Under the pieces are notes generated by a model. That model saw nothing but the letters and a program-made list of their open reading frames with translations. It was not told the origin of the DNA and did no database searches. From Haliclona indistincta (Eukaryota > Porifera > Demospongiae > Haplosclerida > Chalinidae): a stretch of 64,000 nt of DNA. Every line of letters begins with the position of its first letter. Position 1 is the first letter of the stretch. The stretch lies in assembly GCA_964017065.1 (NCBI GenBank), contig OZ024783.1, positions 16,823,252 to 16,887,251 on the forward strand. Reading direction: 5' to 3'. Below are positions 1 through 12,475 of this stretch, one piece after another. The translations under genes and the position numbers were made by a program.

Positions 1-179
1 CGAGGTGGATAGTGTTTCTATAACGTAGCTTGGCTGAATGCTTGGTATTGTAAATTATGTAGACTACTCATTTGTGTATGACCGTGTGCACTGTACTGCG
101 TTCTGTGATAGTCCTGGTCTGTGTGCTCTTGATCTCACTTGCAATTGTGATATATATTCAGTACTTGTGTACTTCAGTA

Positions 180-1009
<830 letters not shown>

Positions 1010-1343
1010 TATTCCTCTCTCTCCTTCCCTCTCTTTCTCTCGCTCTTTCTCTTCTCCACCTCTCTCTCATATCTTTCTCTCTCTTTCTCTCCCTCCTTCT
1101 CTTTCTCTCTCCCTCTCTCTCTTTCTATCTCCCTCTCTCTTTCTCTCTCTCTTCTCTCCCTCCCTCCCTCTCACATCTTTCTCTCTATCACTCTCTTTCT
1201 CTCCCTTCTTCTCTCTCTCCCTCCCTCTTTCTCTCACTCTGTCTTTCTTTCCCTCTCTCACTCTTGCTCTCTCTCTTTCCCTCTCCCTCTCTGTCACTCC
1301 CACTCTCGACTCGTTCTCTCTCATTCTCTCTCTCTCTCTCTCA

Positions 1344-1376
<33 letters not shown>

Positions 1377-1385
1377 TCTCTGTCC
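1010..1385. repeat. CT-rich pyrimidine low-complexity tract
   Basis: Almost uninterrupted C/T on the plus strand (TCTC, CCCT, TTTCTC mixtures) for about 375 bp. The Ser/Leu/Pro and Arg/Glu frames in it are compositional artefacts. Confidence 0.95.
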
Positions 1386-1539
1386 TAGTCTCCTTTCCAC
1401 AAGATTTCAATGAACAAGCCCTGATGGATCATGAAAACATAACTTGGAACTCACTTTTATAGTTTTTATTATAAACATTTTTTGTAGTAACAACAGTGTT
1501 TATAACAATGTCATTGAACAAAAGCAAGTGCGGAACAGC

Positions 1540-2440
1540 ATTACTATACACTGCATGAAACAGTTTTACACATTCTGAACCACTAAACTGATGCCAAGGT
1601 CACCAGTGATCGATTCAACTGCTCAAATGCTGTGAAATGCATTACCCCCTACTGGATTCTGTGCTACGAAACAGTTTCACACATTCTAAGTCGTCAAACA
1701 CACTAATGATACTGTGAGTTCTACTGGATTGTTGAATTAGCTTGACGCTTGGATGCTGTTTTCCAATCTTCTTTGTTTCACCGTTCTTAGTCGTCAAACA
1801 TGCTAATGATACTATGTATTGTACTGGATTGCACCACAAGAATGATAGTAGGAGGCTGTTTTGCAGTTTTCCTTGTTTCAAACCATTCTGTGTCACCGAA
1901 AGCACTAATGTTACTATGAATTCCACTGGATTGCAATGCTAGAATGATAGTAGGAGGCTGTTTTGCAGTTTTCCTTGTTTCAAACCATTCTGTGTCACCC
2001 AAAGCACTAATGTTACTATGAATTCCACTGGATTGCAATGCTAGAATGATAGTAGGAGGCTGTTTTGCAGTTTTCCTTGTTTCAAACCATTCTGTGTCAC
2101 CCAAAGCACTAATGTTACTATGAATTCCACTGGATTGCAATGCTAGAATGATAGTAGGAGGCTGTTTTGCAGTTTTCCTTATTTCAAACCATTCTGTGTC
2201 ACCCAAAGCACTAATGGTACTATGAATTCCACTGGATTGCAATGCTAGAATGATAGTAGGAGGCTGTTTTGCAGTTTTCCTTGTTTCAAACCATTCTGTT
2301 TCTCCGAAAGCACTAATGGTACTATGAATTCCACTGGATTGCAACACAAGAATGATAGGAGGAGGCTGTTTTGCAGTTTTCCTTGTTTCAAACCATTCTG
2401 TGTCACAAAACACGCTAATGGTACTATGAACTAGTATTTT
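1540..2440. repeat. 102-bp minisatellite, about 7 units
   Basis: Tandem copies of a 102-bp unit (GGATTGCAATGCTAGAATG...GAATTCCACT). The central five or six are nearly identical, and diverged units lie on the left. Because 102 is a multiple of three and the unit lacks stops on the minus strand, a repetitive 231-residue frame with 34-residue periods is open at 1787-2482. I see no start context, splice signal or homology that makes it a gene. Confidence 0.9.
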
Positions 2441-3780
2441 CAATGTTGTTTTCTTTAATTTGTTGTATTCACAGATTGTCACAGTACCGTAATAATATTA
2501 TTTCCCATTTGTTTCATTTCTTGTTGTGTCCACTTATACAGTGTTATTTTAAAGACATTAATCAATAATTATCATTGCCGATCGGCAATGATATGTAGGG
2601 ATGACCTCGAACTAAGATGGCGGCTACTCATGTGTGAAAATGTGTTTTCGCACATATCTCTACTGTTATACATTTCTACTGTATTTTAACTATCTCCGAG
2701 GGAATCTGAAGTGCGAGCGCTTGTAGGAAGTCTATGAAAGTCGCCGGGACTGCTTGCTTGACGACATAAATCAAGATGGCGACTCTAAGGGAGGGCGTTG
2801 CAGATCTTCGCTGTTTTAACGTTTGTCGAGATTCCAGACATCTAGGATTGATCAGGCGATTGTTCTGAGCATGAAAATGCCTTTGGCGAAGCGGGCAGAC
2901 GTTTCTAAAGTGGTAAACTGAAATCGCCGCCCACGCGAATTGTTCATCTTCTTCTTCTTTCTTCTTTCTTTCTTCTTTCGGTAAGCCTAGCGCTGTCCTG
3001 AGTTAACGAATGACTACCAAACCTGCACCATCGCACGTGTATATGTCTGGAATAGTGCACTTACTTCTTAGATAGGCATCAAACACTACCAGAAGTGAGT
3101 AATCCTTGAAAAACATGGTTTTTGGACCGTTTTGGACTGTTAGCGACTCCATTAATTAATTAACCCTCTAGTCGCTGCCGATCATTGACTCCGCCCACAT
3201 CAGTTTTAAAACTGAGCTCGGTTCTCGCTTTCTCTCTGCTCTGGGCGCTTCAGCGTGCAAGCTAGAGCCTAGAGGTATGAACATTTGTTTAAAGCAGTAT
3301 ACTATACCCTGGGTAACCCTGATCTGTCTATGCTGACATCATGACCCACGGCAAACGCGAACCGGACGACGGTGATGATCATGATGCTACGTACCCGATC
3401 TAGCTAGACTAGCTAAAACGTTTGTTACACTACCCGGCGTAAGCTGTACCCATAGGACCCCTGTGCTGTTGACTACTGGACATTGGTCATTGTAAAAAGC
3501 TAGAAGCCTCTGTGATCGTGATATCGACATCAACATGCAAGCCGGCCTGGGGACTAGTCTAAGGACTGGCTTGCAGCCATGATCATCATAGTGTTCCACT
3601 GAGTTGTTAGTGTTAGTCTCTTCTTCATCCATTACAGTTGTAAGAAATATCATGCTGTCAACTCATACTCTCAACCTCTCCAACTAATTTAAACCTTTTC
3701 ATTATTCTTGTGATTGCCGATAATAACATTCCATGCTCCTCGACTCTCTCTCTCTGATAGTGATCAAAAAAGTAACAGGA
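2441..3780. other. Non-coding stretch with a perfect palindrome
   Basis: No gene seen. It contains a perfect 22-bp palindrome at 2571-2592 (ATCATTGCCGA and its complement), AAGATGGC motifs near 2613 and 2773, and a CTT-rich tract at about 2948-2980 followed by GCCTAGCGC. A similar CTTT tract followed by GCGCCTAGCGCC lies near 48865-48920, so this may be part of a dispersed repeat. Confidence 0.5.
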
Positions 3781-4514
3781 ACAAGTAAAGTAAAAAAGTT
3801 TTAATAAAAAAAACTAAAAAGTGTAGGGATGACTCTTGCAAAAGTAAAGGAACAAGATGGGATGATGCTTGCAAAAGGAAAGGAACAAGATGGGATGCTG
3901 CTTGCAAAAGTAAAGGAACAAGATGGGATGATGCTTGCAAAAGTAAAGGAACAAGATTGGATGATGCTTGCAAATGTAAAAGTCCCAAGTATCCCTACAT
4001 CAGCGGCTTGAAGGAGGACGCAGTCCGATGAAGTAATTGACGGTTGTAAATAACTAGACTGTGGTATCTGTGTTTAGGAGGACGCAGTCCGATGAAGTAG
4101 TTGACAGTTGTAAATAACTAGAGGTGTCTGTGCTTTGGAGGACGCAGTCCGATGAAGTAATTGACGGTTGTAAATAACTAGACTTACTAGAGAAGTCTGT
4201 GGTTTGGAGGACGCAGTCCGATTAAGTAATTGACGGTTGTAAAAGGTATAGTAAGAGGATTCCGCATCTGTCAGTTGCACGTCATCGCAGCAAGCCGCTG
4301 ATGTAGGGATACTTGGGACTTTTACATTTGCAAGCATCATCCAATCTTGTTCCTTTACTTTTGCAAGCATCATCCCATCTTGTTCCTTTACTTTTGCAAG
4401 CAGCATCCCATCTTGTTCCTTTCCTTTTGCAAGCATCATCCCATCTTGTTCCTTTACTTTTGCAAGAGTCATCCCTACACTTTTTAGTTTTTTTTATTAA
4501 AACTTTTTTACTTT
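3781..4514. mobile_element. Fold-back element, copy 1 (224-bp inverted arms)
   Basis: Arms at about 3787-4010 and 4291-4514 are essentially perfect inverted repeats of 224 bp around a 280-bp centre. Each arm carries four tandem 33-bp units (CTTGCAAAAGTAAAGGAAC...) and is itself bounded by GTAGGG outside and CCCTAC inside. The centre holds four direct repeats of roughly 60 bp starting GGAGGACGCAGTCCGATG. The open frames in both arms only reflect the 33-bp units. A truncated copy lies at 34127-34557 and a related element at 49512-49865. No transposase is present, so it is non-autonomous. Confidence 0.9.
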
Positions 4515-5055
4515 TAATAGTTCAGTCTTGACGTGGATGTAGCGGTTTGTTTCTTGAGAGTTGGCGATAACTTCATGTCGATGAAAGAGGGAGTGCTTGT
4601 CAAGACATTTAGAGATCCTTGTAACCCTACAGTAAAATTTTAACGAATAATAAAACTTTATAATTCATACACTAACCTTGACAACAGCTGTCTGTAAACA
4701 CACATAGTTTTGTTGCCATCACTGAGCAGTGCCACAGCACCTGACAAAACCAGGAGAACCTGTGCAATAAGGAATAGAGACACGAGCTATGACATGTCAC
4801 ACATATACAAGATCAGAAACCGCTTACAAAATGAAGGTTCTTTTGATGGAGCACTTCCTACTGTTGTGGGTTCTGAACCATTAATTGGCTCTGCTCTAGA
4901 AGATCAGAATCAAACTGCTAAAGAACGCACACATACATGCAAAGTTTACCCTGCCACCCTGACCCTTCACACACACACACACACACACACGCACACACAC
5001 ATACACACACACACATTGTACTAAGACCTACCACTCATACCGCTCTTGGTACATA
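4515..5055. other. Non-coding stretch with (CA)n
   Basis: No supported gene. A (CA)n run with ACGC and ATAC interruptions lies at about 4969-5015. The open frame at 4710-5024 runs into this repeat and resembles nothing I recognise. Confidence 0.5.
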
Positions 5056-5470
5056 CAGGGTTTCAACAGGAATTGATCAAAAGAGAAAGAGGTTGAAGGG
5101 AGTTCTGTAGGGAAAGAGGAAAGAGGTGGGTGGGAAGGAGAGATGAGGTACAACAGTGTCACACACAGACAGACAGACTTACTCATACTCCTCTGGGTTC
5201 ACATTGTGTGGCTACAAGAATTGATAGAAAGAGAGGGAGGAAGAGGTGGGTGGGAAGGAGGGATTAGGTAAAACAATGTCACACAGACGACAGACTTACT
5301 CATACTCCTCTGGGTTCACATTGTGTGGCTATAAGAATTGATAGAAAGAGAGGGAGAAAGAGGTGGGAGCTGGGAAGGAGGGATTAGGTAAAATACTGTC
5401 ACACAGACGACAGACTTACTCATACTCCTCTGGGTTCACATTGTGTGGCTACAAGAATTGATCGAGATTC
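5056..5470. repeat. 119-bp tandem repeat, about 3 units
   Basis: Three consecutive units share CACACAGACGACAGACTTAC, CTCTGGGTTCACATTGTG and GAATTGATAGAAAGAGAG at a spacing of about 117-120 bp. Purine-rich and non-coding. Confidence 0.85.
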
Positions 5471-6384
5471 ATATCGTGTGGTCATGCAGAGAGAGAGAGA
5501 GAGTGTGTGTGTGTGTGTTGGAAGGAAGGAGAGAGAGCAAAAGGTTGGAAAATATTGACAAGGTTTTAACATCTCCTTGCTCACAGGGTCATAGTCTATA
5601 TGTTGCTAGGCTACATTAATCCCAGTGATGGGTGTGGCTTTCGCTTTTGTACAATGAGCATGCAAGCAGCGAAGGAACTAGCTCTAGGAAATAAAACTTA
5701 AGATAAAGACAATGAACAACAAATTTGAACAAAAATAATTTAGTGTAGCTTTCGCTATTCGTGCGCTCACACATACAGGTGCAAAACGTAATGCCGGTTT
5801 CAAGTGGTACTAACAAGCAACATGCATAGAAAGATACAAACCTCACTTAGAATCATCACAATACCTTGAATAATACAATGTACACTAATGAACAGCTTTG
5901 CACAAATCAGACATATAAATATTATAGCCTGCAGTTCCGGCTGCACATGTCGCATACATTGTATTATTTGTGTGAAAACCAGCGAAGTACAGCATAATGC
6001 TCATCATTGTTTATGTCAATCAGGCATATTCTGCTCTTAATTTGTAATAACAATGCCGGTTTCAAGTCACAACTTGTAAGATGATTACGCACAATAGTAT
6101 CCTTACCTTGTCCACTCTTCATAATTATTCTAGTGGTTTCCACAATGCTGTAGAAAGAAATTACCGCAGTAATTCAATAACAAAATTAAGTTATCTAGTT
6201 ATCTAGGTAACTGAATCTAACAAAGCCCAAAGCACAACACTGGTGACTGATGACAGGAGCTCCCACATTACCTCTGTCTCTCCACAAGCACAATGCTGGT
6301 GACTTTTTTTTTATAATAATATGAACTGCCGAAAGATGACAGTGTCACCTCTTGACAGCGCAGCATTATGACTAACACATGAAA

Positions 6385-6463
<79 letters not shown>

Positions 6464-6930
6464 GAAAAGCAATTTTTTTTGTTTAGGTAAGACACACCTC
6501 CTGCCCACAGCACAACTGCAGACAGAGCTTTCATAACTAGGCACCGAAGGTGCTTATGCCTCGGTGGAATGTTATGCATACATGCCTGTCTGACTAAATA
6601 CGCTGAACTGAAATACACAAGCAGTAATGAAAGTCTGCTGTTGCTAGTTGAACACTATGTTAGTGGCTGACAACTTATAAAAACATACACAATAAACTGC
6701 AGCCTTCTGTACAGCAATATATAGTTATGCAATCAGAAGCCAATCAGTGCTGACCACAATTGAACTGGGCGTGTCTACAATGTTCAGTACAGCCCATGCA
6801 TACTAGATAGCTTCCATAGCTTGCTCACACAATTTCTCTGGACCTGTGCTGCTATCCTGTAGTGAAATTCTAACCTATAAGCTTCTAGGTAGTCACCTAT
6901 GGATAGCTTTGCCTTTCAAAATCGCCAGCA
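5471..6930. other. Non-coding stretch with (GT)n
   Basis: A (GT)n microsatellite lies at about 6389-6461. ATGCCGGTTTCAAGT occurs twice (5791 and 6052). No coding exon is supported. Confidence 0.5.
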
Positions 6931-6934
6931 ACAG

Positions 6935-7222
6935 CTCGATCGCGAGCCAGTGAGCAAATTGCGCCATAACTCACGAACAAAGCTTCGTATAAAGTTTTCA
7001 CATGTTCTAGAGCGAGATAATACCGTGTACTATTTGCATTGCTAGTTTCAGAGCTTAACTTTCAGCGTGCGCTACAAAACTGAACCAGCCGTGAGCAATT
7101 CACGCAGTAACTTACGCACTAAGCTTTAAAATCAAACTTCTGAAAATTCAAATCCGAGCAAGTATCGATTTCTAACCGTGTTGCTTGTTTCAGCGATTAG
7201 TTTTCCGCGAGCTACGAGAAAT
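6935..7222. repeat. Two diverged tandem units of about 144 bp
   Basis: Unit 1 (from about 6935) and unit 2 (from about 7082) align over GTGAGCAA...AACTCACGAACAAAGCTT against GTGAGCAA...AACTTACGCACTAAGCTT, and again near their ends. They abut the left end of the large TIR element. Confidence 0.5.
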
Positions 7223-7679
7223 CGTTGCGACAGACTGACAGAATGACAGAATGACTGAATGACAACACGACTACTGTAAACCACTTCCATTTTCGTTGCG
7301 GAATTTCTAATGCTGTCATATTTGATGTTTTTTGACGTTTTCTTGCAATAAACTTGATGATATCGGATCAAATCGTGAAAATCATGCAATACAATTGCAG
7401 AGTTGCGCAATCGGTCTCTAGTTTGTCGTTAATATAACACAAATTTCATTCATTTCTTCAAATCTTCTATCAGATGGATTTAGTTACATATCATTAAATT
7501 CATCAATAAATTATCAAGTATTGCATATCTAGGGATATTTTTACGAATCTGTTCAAACAAGTTGTAAAAAGACAGTTCTTCCTGATTTTCTTTGGATTCC
7601 ATTTAGCTAATTTGCTCTTACATGTCAATTACCTGCAAGAGTAAAAAGAAGTAATTTTTAACAGCTTAAGAGTATTATA

Positions 7680-8560
7680 CAGCTAAGTCATTGAAATTTC
7701 AAAATAGAGGCAGCAACTAAGTTATTGAAATTTCAAGACAGCTAGAGGCAGGAAAGTTATTGAAACTTCAAGATAGAGGAAACTAAGTCATTGAAATTTC
7801 AAGAAAGAGGCAACTAAGTTATTGAAATTTCAACATAGAGGCAACTAAGTTATTGAAATTTCAAGAACAAAGCAACTAAGTCATTGAAATTTCAACATAG
7901 AGGCAACTAAGTTATTGAAATTTCAAGAACAAGGCAACTAAGTCATCAGTTGAAAATTCAACATAGAGGCAACTAAGTTATTGAAATTTCAACATAGAGG
8001 TAACTAAGTTATTGAAATTTCAACATAGAGGCAACCAAGTCATTGAAATTTCAAGATAGAGGAAACCAAGTCATTGAAATTTCAAGAAAGAGGCAACTAA
8101 GTTATTGAAATTTCAACATAGAGGCAACTAAGTCATTGAAATTTCAACATAGACGCAACTAAGTTATTGAAATTTCAAGAACGAGGCAACTAAGTTATTG
8201 AAATTTCAACATAGAGGCAACCAAGTCATTGAAATTTCAACATAGAGGCAACTAAGTTATTGAAATTTCAACATAGAGGCAACCAAGTCATTGAAATTTC
8301 AAGATAGAGGAAACCAAGTCATTGAAATTTCAAACTAAGTCATTGAAATTTCAACATAGAGGCAACTAAGTTATTGAAATTTCAAGAAAGAGGCAACTAA
8401 GTTATTGAAATTTCAACATAGAGGCAACCAAGTCATTGAAATTTCAAGAAAGAGGCAACTAAGTTACTAAATTTCAACATAGAGGCAACTAAGTCATTGA
8501 AATTTCAACATAGAGGCAACTAAGTTACTGAAATTTCAACATAGAGGCAACTAATTTCAA
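7680..8560. repeat. Minisatellite A, 31-32 bp units with TTGAAATTTCAA core
   Basis: About 28 units of the form AACTAAGTTATTGAAATTTC followed by AACATAGAGGC. Every unit contains the 12-bp palindrome TTGAAATTTCAA. It lies subterminally in the large element and reappears inverted at 52045-52640. Confidence 0.95.
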
Positions 8561-8858
8561 GACGAGTCATCATGCACAAATACAAAAAGATTCCTGCAAA
8601 AATTGAATAAACGTTATTACCATAGAAATCTTGTGATTGATTATACAAACATGTGGCTCAAGGTTACCGGGATACACCACGCCCACTTACAAGCAAGCTG
8701 AAATGGTTGCCTGAAAAAAACTCGTAGCATCACGGTTGTTGGTTTGGCTGAACAAAGCATTGCATATCCAGTTAGAGCAAAGACTGCACTTTGTCTTTAG
8801 CAAAAATGGTGGCTAGACACGTTACCATAGTGCGTTACCAAGTGCACAAAGTAACGAG

Positions 8859-11800
8859 CCTCATGCAAAACAAACAAGGTTGTACAAGGTTGTAACAAGG
8901 TTGCTCCATGCTTGTAGACAATGAACAAGCTCATGGCCACCTTGTAACAACCTTGTTCATGTATGTCATTGGAGCGGGCATTGTCAAGACAACCTTGTCA
9001 TAACATTGTCACCTAAGAACAATCTTGTAACAACCTTGTTCATGTATGTCATCAGAGCATGGTATTGTCATAACAACCTTGTCATTACAATGTCAACTAA
9101 ATATTATCTTACTTGTATACCAAAGAACAACCTCAAGATAATTTTTATTGTCACCTACTATTATTGCCACCTTCAATAATTATGTCAAGTACATTCTTGC
9201 TATGTAGGTATAACTGCTATTCATCTATTACTTTGTAGGTCAAAATGTGATGTGCAGTATGTAATTTATGGCTCTCATATAATTCTCTATCGCAAGACGC
9301 ATGCAGGTTTGAATTTATAGTAGTTATTATACTTGTTTTTTTGAATTTAGCTCGCACAGAGATGGTAACATTGTTTTAGCTATCACTATTTATTTTGTAG
9401 GTTGCGAGTTCAGTCCGGCAATTGTATATAATGCCTCATTCAAGTCATTATAATGCAATTATTTCAGGTATAGATAGGATTTTTGTGCTATTTCATTGTC
9501 ATTAGTTTATTTGCATCAAGGTCAAGCATTCAGTCAATCAAGATGGATCTGTTGATAAACTCAACGTAGTTGTACTCTCAACAAGTACATATCTTAATTA
9601 GCAGCACGCAGGATACTTCAACTGTTATACCTATATCTGCTGTTATGATGTCGACTGTCAACTTGCATACATGATTATACTGAATTTCAATGATTGATTC
9701 TAACTTGAACTTCTTAATTTCCATACTGTTGCATGGTTGTTGTAAAGAACTGCTAGTGAGAATATCAAGGGAGGCATTAGAAGACATGCATTTACTATAA
9801 TATATTATATACTACACAATGGCAATGATTTGAATACATTCAGTATCCGCTGTATGCATATCGTGCTAGCTATTCTGTCTCTTTAGCAAAATTGGGGAAC
9901 AAATTAGCAAACAAAGAGTTATGGCTCTTGTCTTCTCTGCAAATGCAAAAATAAATTACTAGGGTTCATCATCACTAGTATAATCATTATACCTTGGACT
10001 CGATAACGACTGTCTATTTTTGAGTATGCATGCATGTTGTGGTGTCTTTTGAGACATTAAATTGTCCGACACTACTTTTGACTAATCTACATTCGTCATC
10101 CCGATAACCCATCACTTTTATCAACCTCAAGTTCCAAACATCACTTCACCATCATTGCAATACAACTAAATTCCAGAGTTGTCTCTATGGAGTTTCTTCG
10201 CATCATTATAAGCAGTAATAACCCTATATATATCTGATGAGCCGGAGAAGGTGAGCTGCAGATCGGAGATGTGTAATAATATTATAATTGTTGCCTGATT
10301 GTTGCACAACAAAATTGATGATGCAAAGTAGCTTGGGTAGAAACAACTGCATGATGCCTCTGCTAAAAGTCTAAGTGACTAAGTCAGTGTGACATGCTAG
10401 CTGGACTTTCCTTTCCATAATAATACGATAAGATCTGTCGCGGGCAAACCATGCATGCAGTAAGCAGTACGGTTACGCCGGTCAATGCACTGAGGCCCGC
10501 TCTTCCCAGTCAGTCTTATAACCTGTACTACGACCTTGTAGTTCTACTGCCAGCCTCTCTAGCCATATAATAGGATCAGGATGCTGAAATTGCATGTTGT
10601 AATGCGAAGACTCAGCCATCATGCAGCGGAAACCTGAGCCACGCCTAGCCTATAATTATTCTAAGACGATGAACATCATACATCATTCTGCGTGCGCATA
10701 CCGCGTGCACTCATTGCAGCTGCTGAACGTTTCTAGCTAGCCATCGACAAGCAGTTGTAGCTAGCGCTGGTCAACAGAGCCGGGCTAGGTGAGTGCCTTA
10801 CTTCAGCCAGATCAGACATAATTACTGTATGGCCTACTTCAGATCGATTGACCTAATTTTCAGAATCAAGAACCGAGTCAAGAACTCAGAATCCGAGATG
10901 TATATAATAGGTACGTGCAATAATCAACCCGCCTAGCTGCAGCCCTGTGCATTCTATTTACTTCTATTCTAACATAATTTTACACATGATAGGAGGACGA
11001 ATGCTCATTTGATAATAGTAATCCGGTATGAATTACTTCATGATGATATAATTTTTATTATCAGCTTCAGTACGACTGGGCGATGTGACACCACCCAGGT
11101 TTCAAGTTAGTTGTCTAATTGATGGTTAATGCTCATTCTTTCATAATTGTTTCCTACAGAATATGCCTAGATCTCGGGTATGTTTTTATCATCCATCGAT
11201 CATGCAGGCCTGCCTTATACACTATTCATTGTACATGACTTCTAATTAGAGCACTCTCAGGTATGTGTGATATAATTATTTTAATTATAATAATCATACT
11301 AGCTGTATTCTTCATTCGTTTAGTTCAACCAGCACTTTGACTCACTGCAGGTAATAGTAGTTGTCCCATATTTTCATCCACATTAACTTATATGTACGTC
11401 ACATAGAGAAGGAAGATTCGTTTGATGACAGGGTATGTACGTGTGCTCATTACCACGTCATGTACACCTTTTCTTTTATAGTACAATGATGTGGAACCGA
11501 ACTCTGCTATATGGCGTTGTACACCATTGCAAAATTTGATTATGTATATCTCTCTTAAATGTCACACATACAGCAGGATACACCCAGGATTCAAGTAAGT
11601 TAATTGTGTGAATTTGCTCATTATTATTATACAGAACACCTAGATCTCAGGTATGTGTGCATGATAATGTCATCTTTTCGCATATGCAGAACGCTCCCAG
11701 ATTCAGGTACAAGTGTTATTTTATTATTGTTAATTTTTTCCACATCGAATAGATCTCAAGTACCTTGGATATTCATCTTCATTATCGAATGTACTATAAT

Positions 11801-12475
11801 GTACGTGCTACAGGTCCAGAATTCCTAGTCAACCTGCTTTCAGGTATGGGTTACGAATTATGACTTTTCTATACTTTCTATTACTGTGTTGCAGATCGCA
11901 GAGTTTTCCTGGACCATCAATAGTTGAGGCCATCGACCGTTCACCAACTCGATTGATTACGTAAGTTATAATTAATAATAAATGGTAATGATGCTTTTAT
12001 TTTGTAAAATATTATACAGGTTAAACAATATCCAACAACAACAAAATGGTCCATCCTCATCGATGCAGTGAATGACAAGTACGCAAACTGTAGGAGAAAG
12101 CAAAACAAGTGAACTCTAATCTCCGTCTTCATGTGTAACTTAATGACACAGCTTGAAATCTTGATTGAAAAATGTTTCAATTAATAATAATATTTGTGAA
12201 ATTATTACCTGAAATAATTTGCATGTAGATATTAGCTAGATTTCATTAGCTTGTAATGACCCATAACAACCTTGTACACGCTTACAACCCTGACACAAGC
12301 TTGTACACAACCTTATCTCAGGTTGTAACAAGGACGTTACAGTTTCAAATCCATGGTTTTGACAGGGTTGTCACAACCTTGTTAACAAGCTTGTTACAAG
12401 CTGGCCACAACCTCATTACAAGCTTGTGGGCTAGGTTGTCACAACCTAGTACAACCTTGTTTGTTTTGCATGGGG
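8859..12475 (+). mobile_element. 3.6-kb TIR-bounded insertion carrying a micro-exon gene
   Basis: The opposite copy of the host element (near 51480-51510) reads straight through here, which shows that this segment is an insertion. Its ends are inverted repeats: left CCTCATGCAAAACAAACA..., right the complement of CCCCATGCAAAACAAACA..., both continuing into AGGTTGTAC. Subterminal regions on both sides are dense in AACCTTGT/ACAAGGTT words. Alignment to the empty site leaves either no duplication or only GC as target-site duplication. The interior holds the spliced gene at 10898-12071. No recognisable transposase. Confidence 0.75.
10898..12071 (+). CDS. Putative micro-exon gene, 108-residue Pro/Arg/Ser-rich protein
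   Basis: Eleven exons with GT and AG borders join in one frame: 10898-10910, 11065-11105, 11160-11177, 11324-11350, 11407-11432, 11574-11594, 11635-11650, 11690-11706, 11814-11843, 11895-11960, 12020-12071 (TGA). They are 13 to 66 nt long, total 327 nt, and give 108 residues. Introns run from about 40 to 150 nt. The best part is the last eight exons, where all phases match. The product repeats short Pro-Arg motifs (PPRFQ, MPRSR, TPRSQ, APRFR) and ends in a Gln/Ser-rich tail. The start is uncertain: the frame is open upstream to the acceptor at 10864, and a possible exon at 10993-11025 is skipped because it introduces a stop. No homology is recognised. It sits inside a TIR-bounded insertion, so it could be cargo or the element's own gene. 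Confidence 0.5.

Noticed and set aside
3829..4531. Frames with repeated LAKVKEQDGM in both orientations
   Set aside because: They only translate the 33-bp units in the fold-back arms; there is no gene structure.
4710..5024. 104-residue frame at 4.7 kb
   Set aside because: It ends in a CA repeat and has no recognisable domain or splice context.
7680..8560. CRISPR-like array
   Set aside because: Regular units with a palindromic core, but no unique spacers and a eukaryotic context; it is a minisatellite.
10993..11025. Possible 33-nt exon in the micro-exon gene
   Set aside because: Open alone in phase 0 but incompatible with the phase of the next exon, and it gives a stop in the chosen phase.
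11254..11264. Possible 11-nt exon AGCACTCTCAG in the micro-exon gene
   Set aside because: It has good borders, but including it shifts the frame into a stop; kept only as a possible alternative exon.
11751..11757. Possible 7-nt exon ATCTCAA
   Set aside because: Including it breaks the frame into the next exon, whereas skipping it gives a perfect join; probably a decayed copy.
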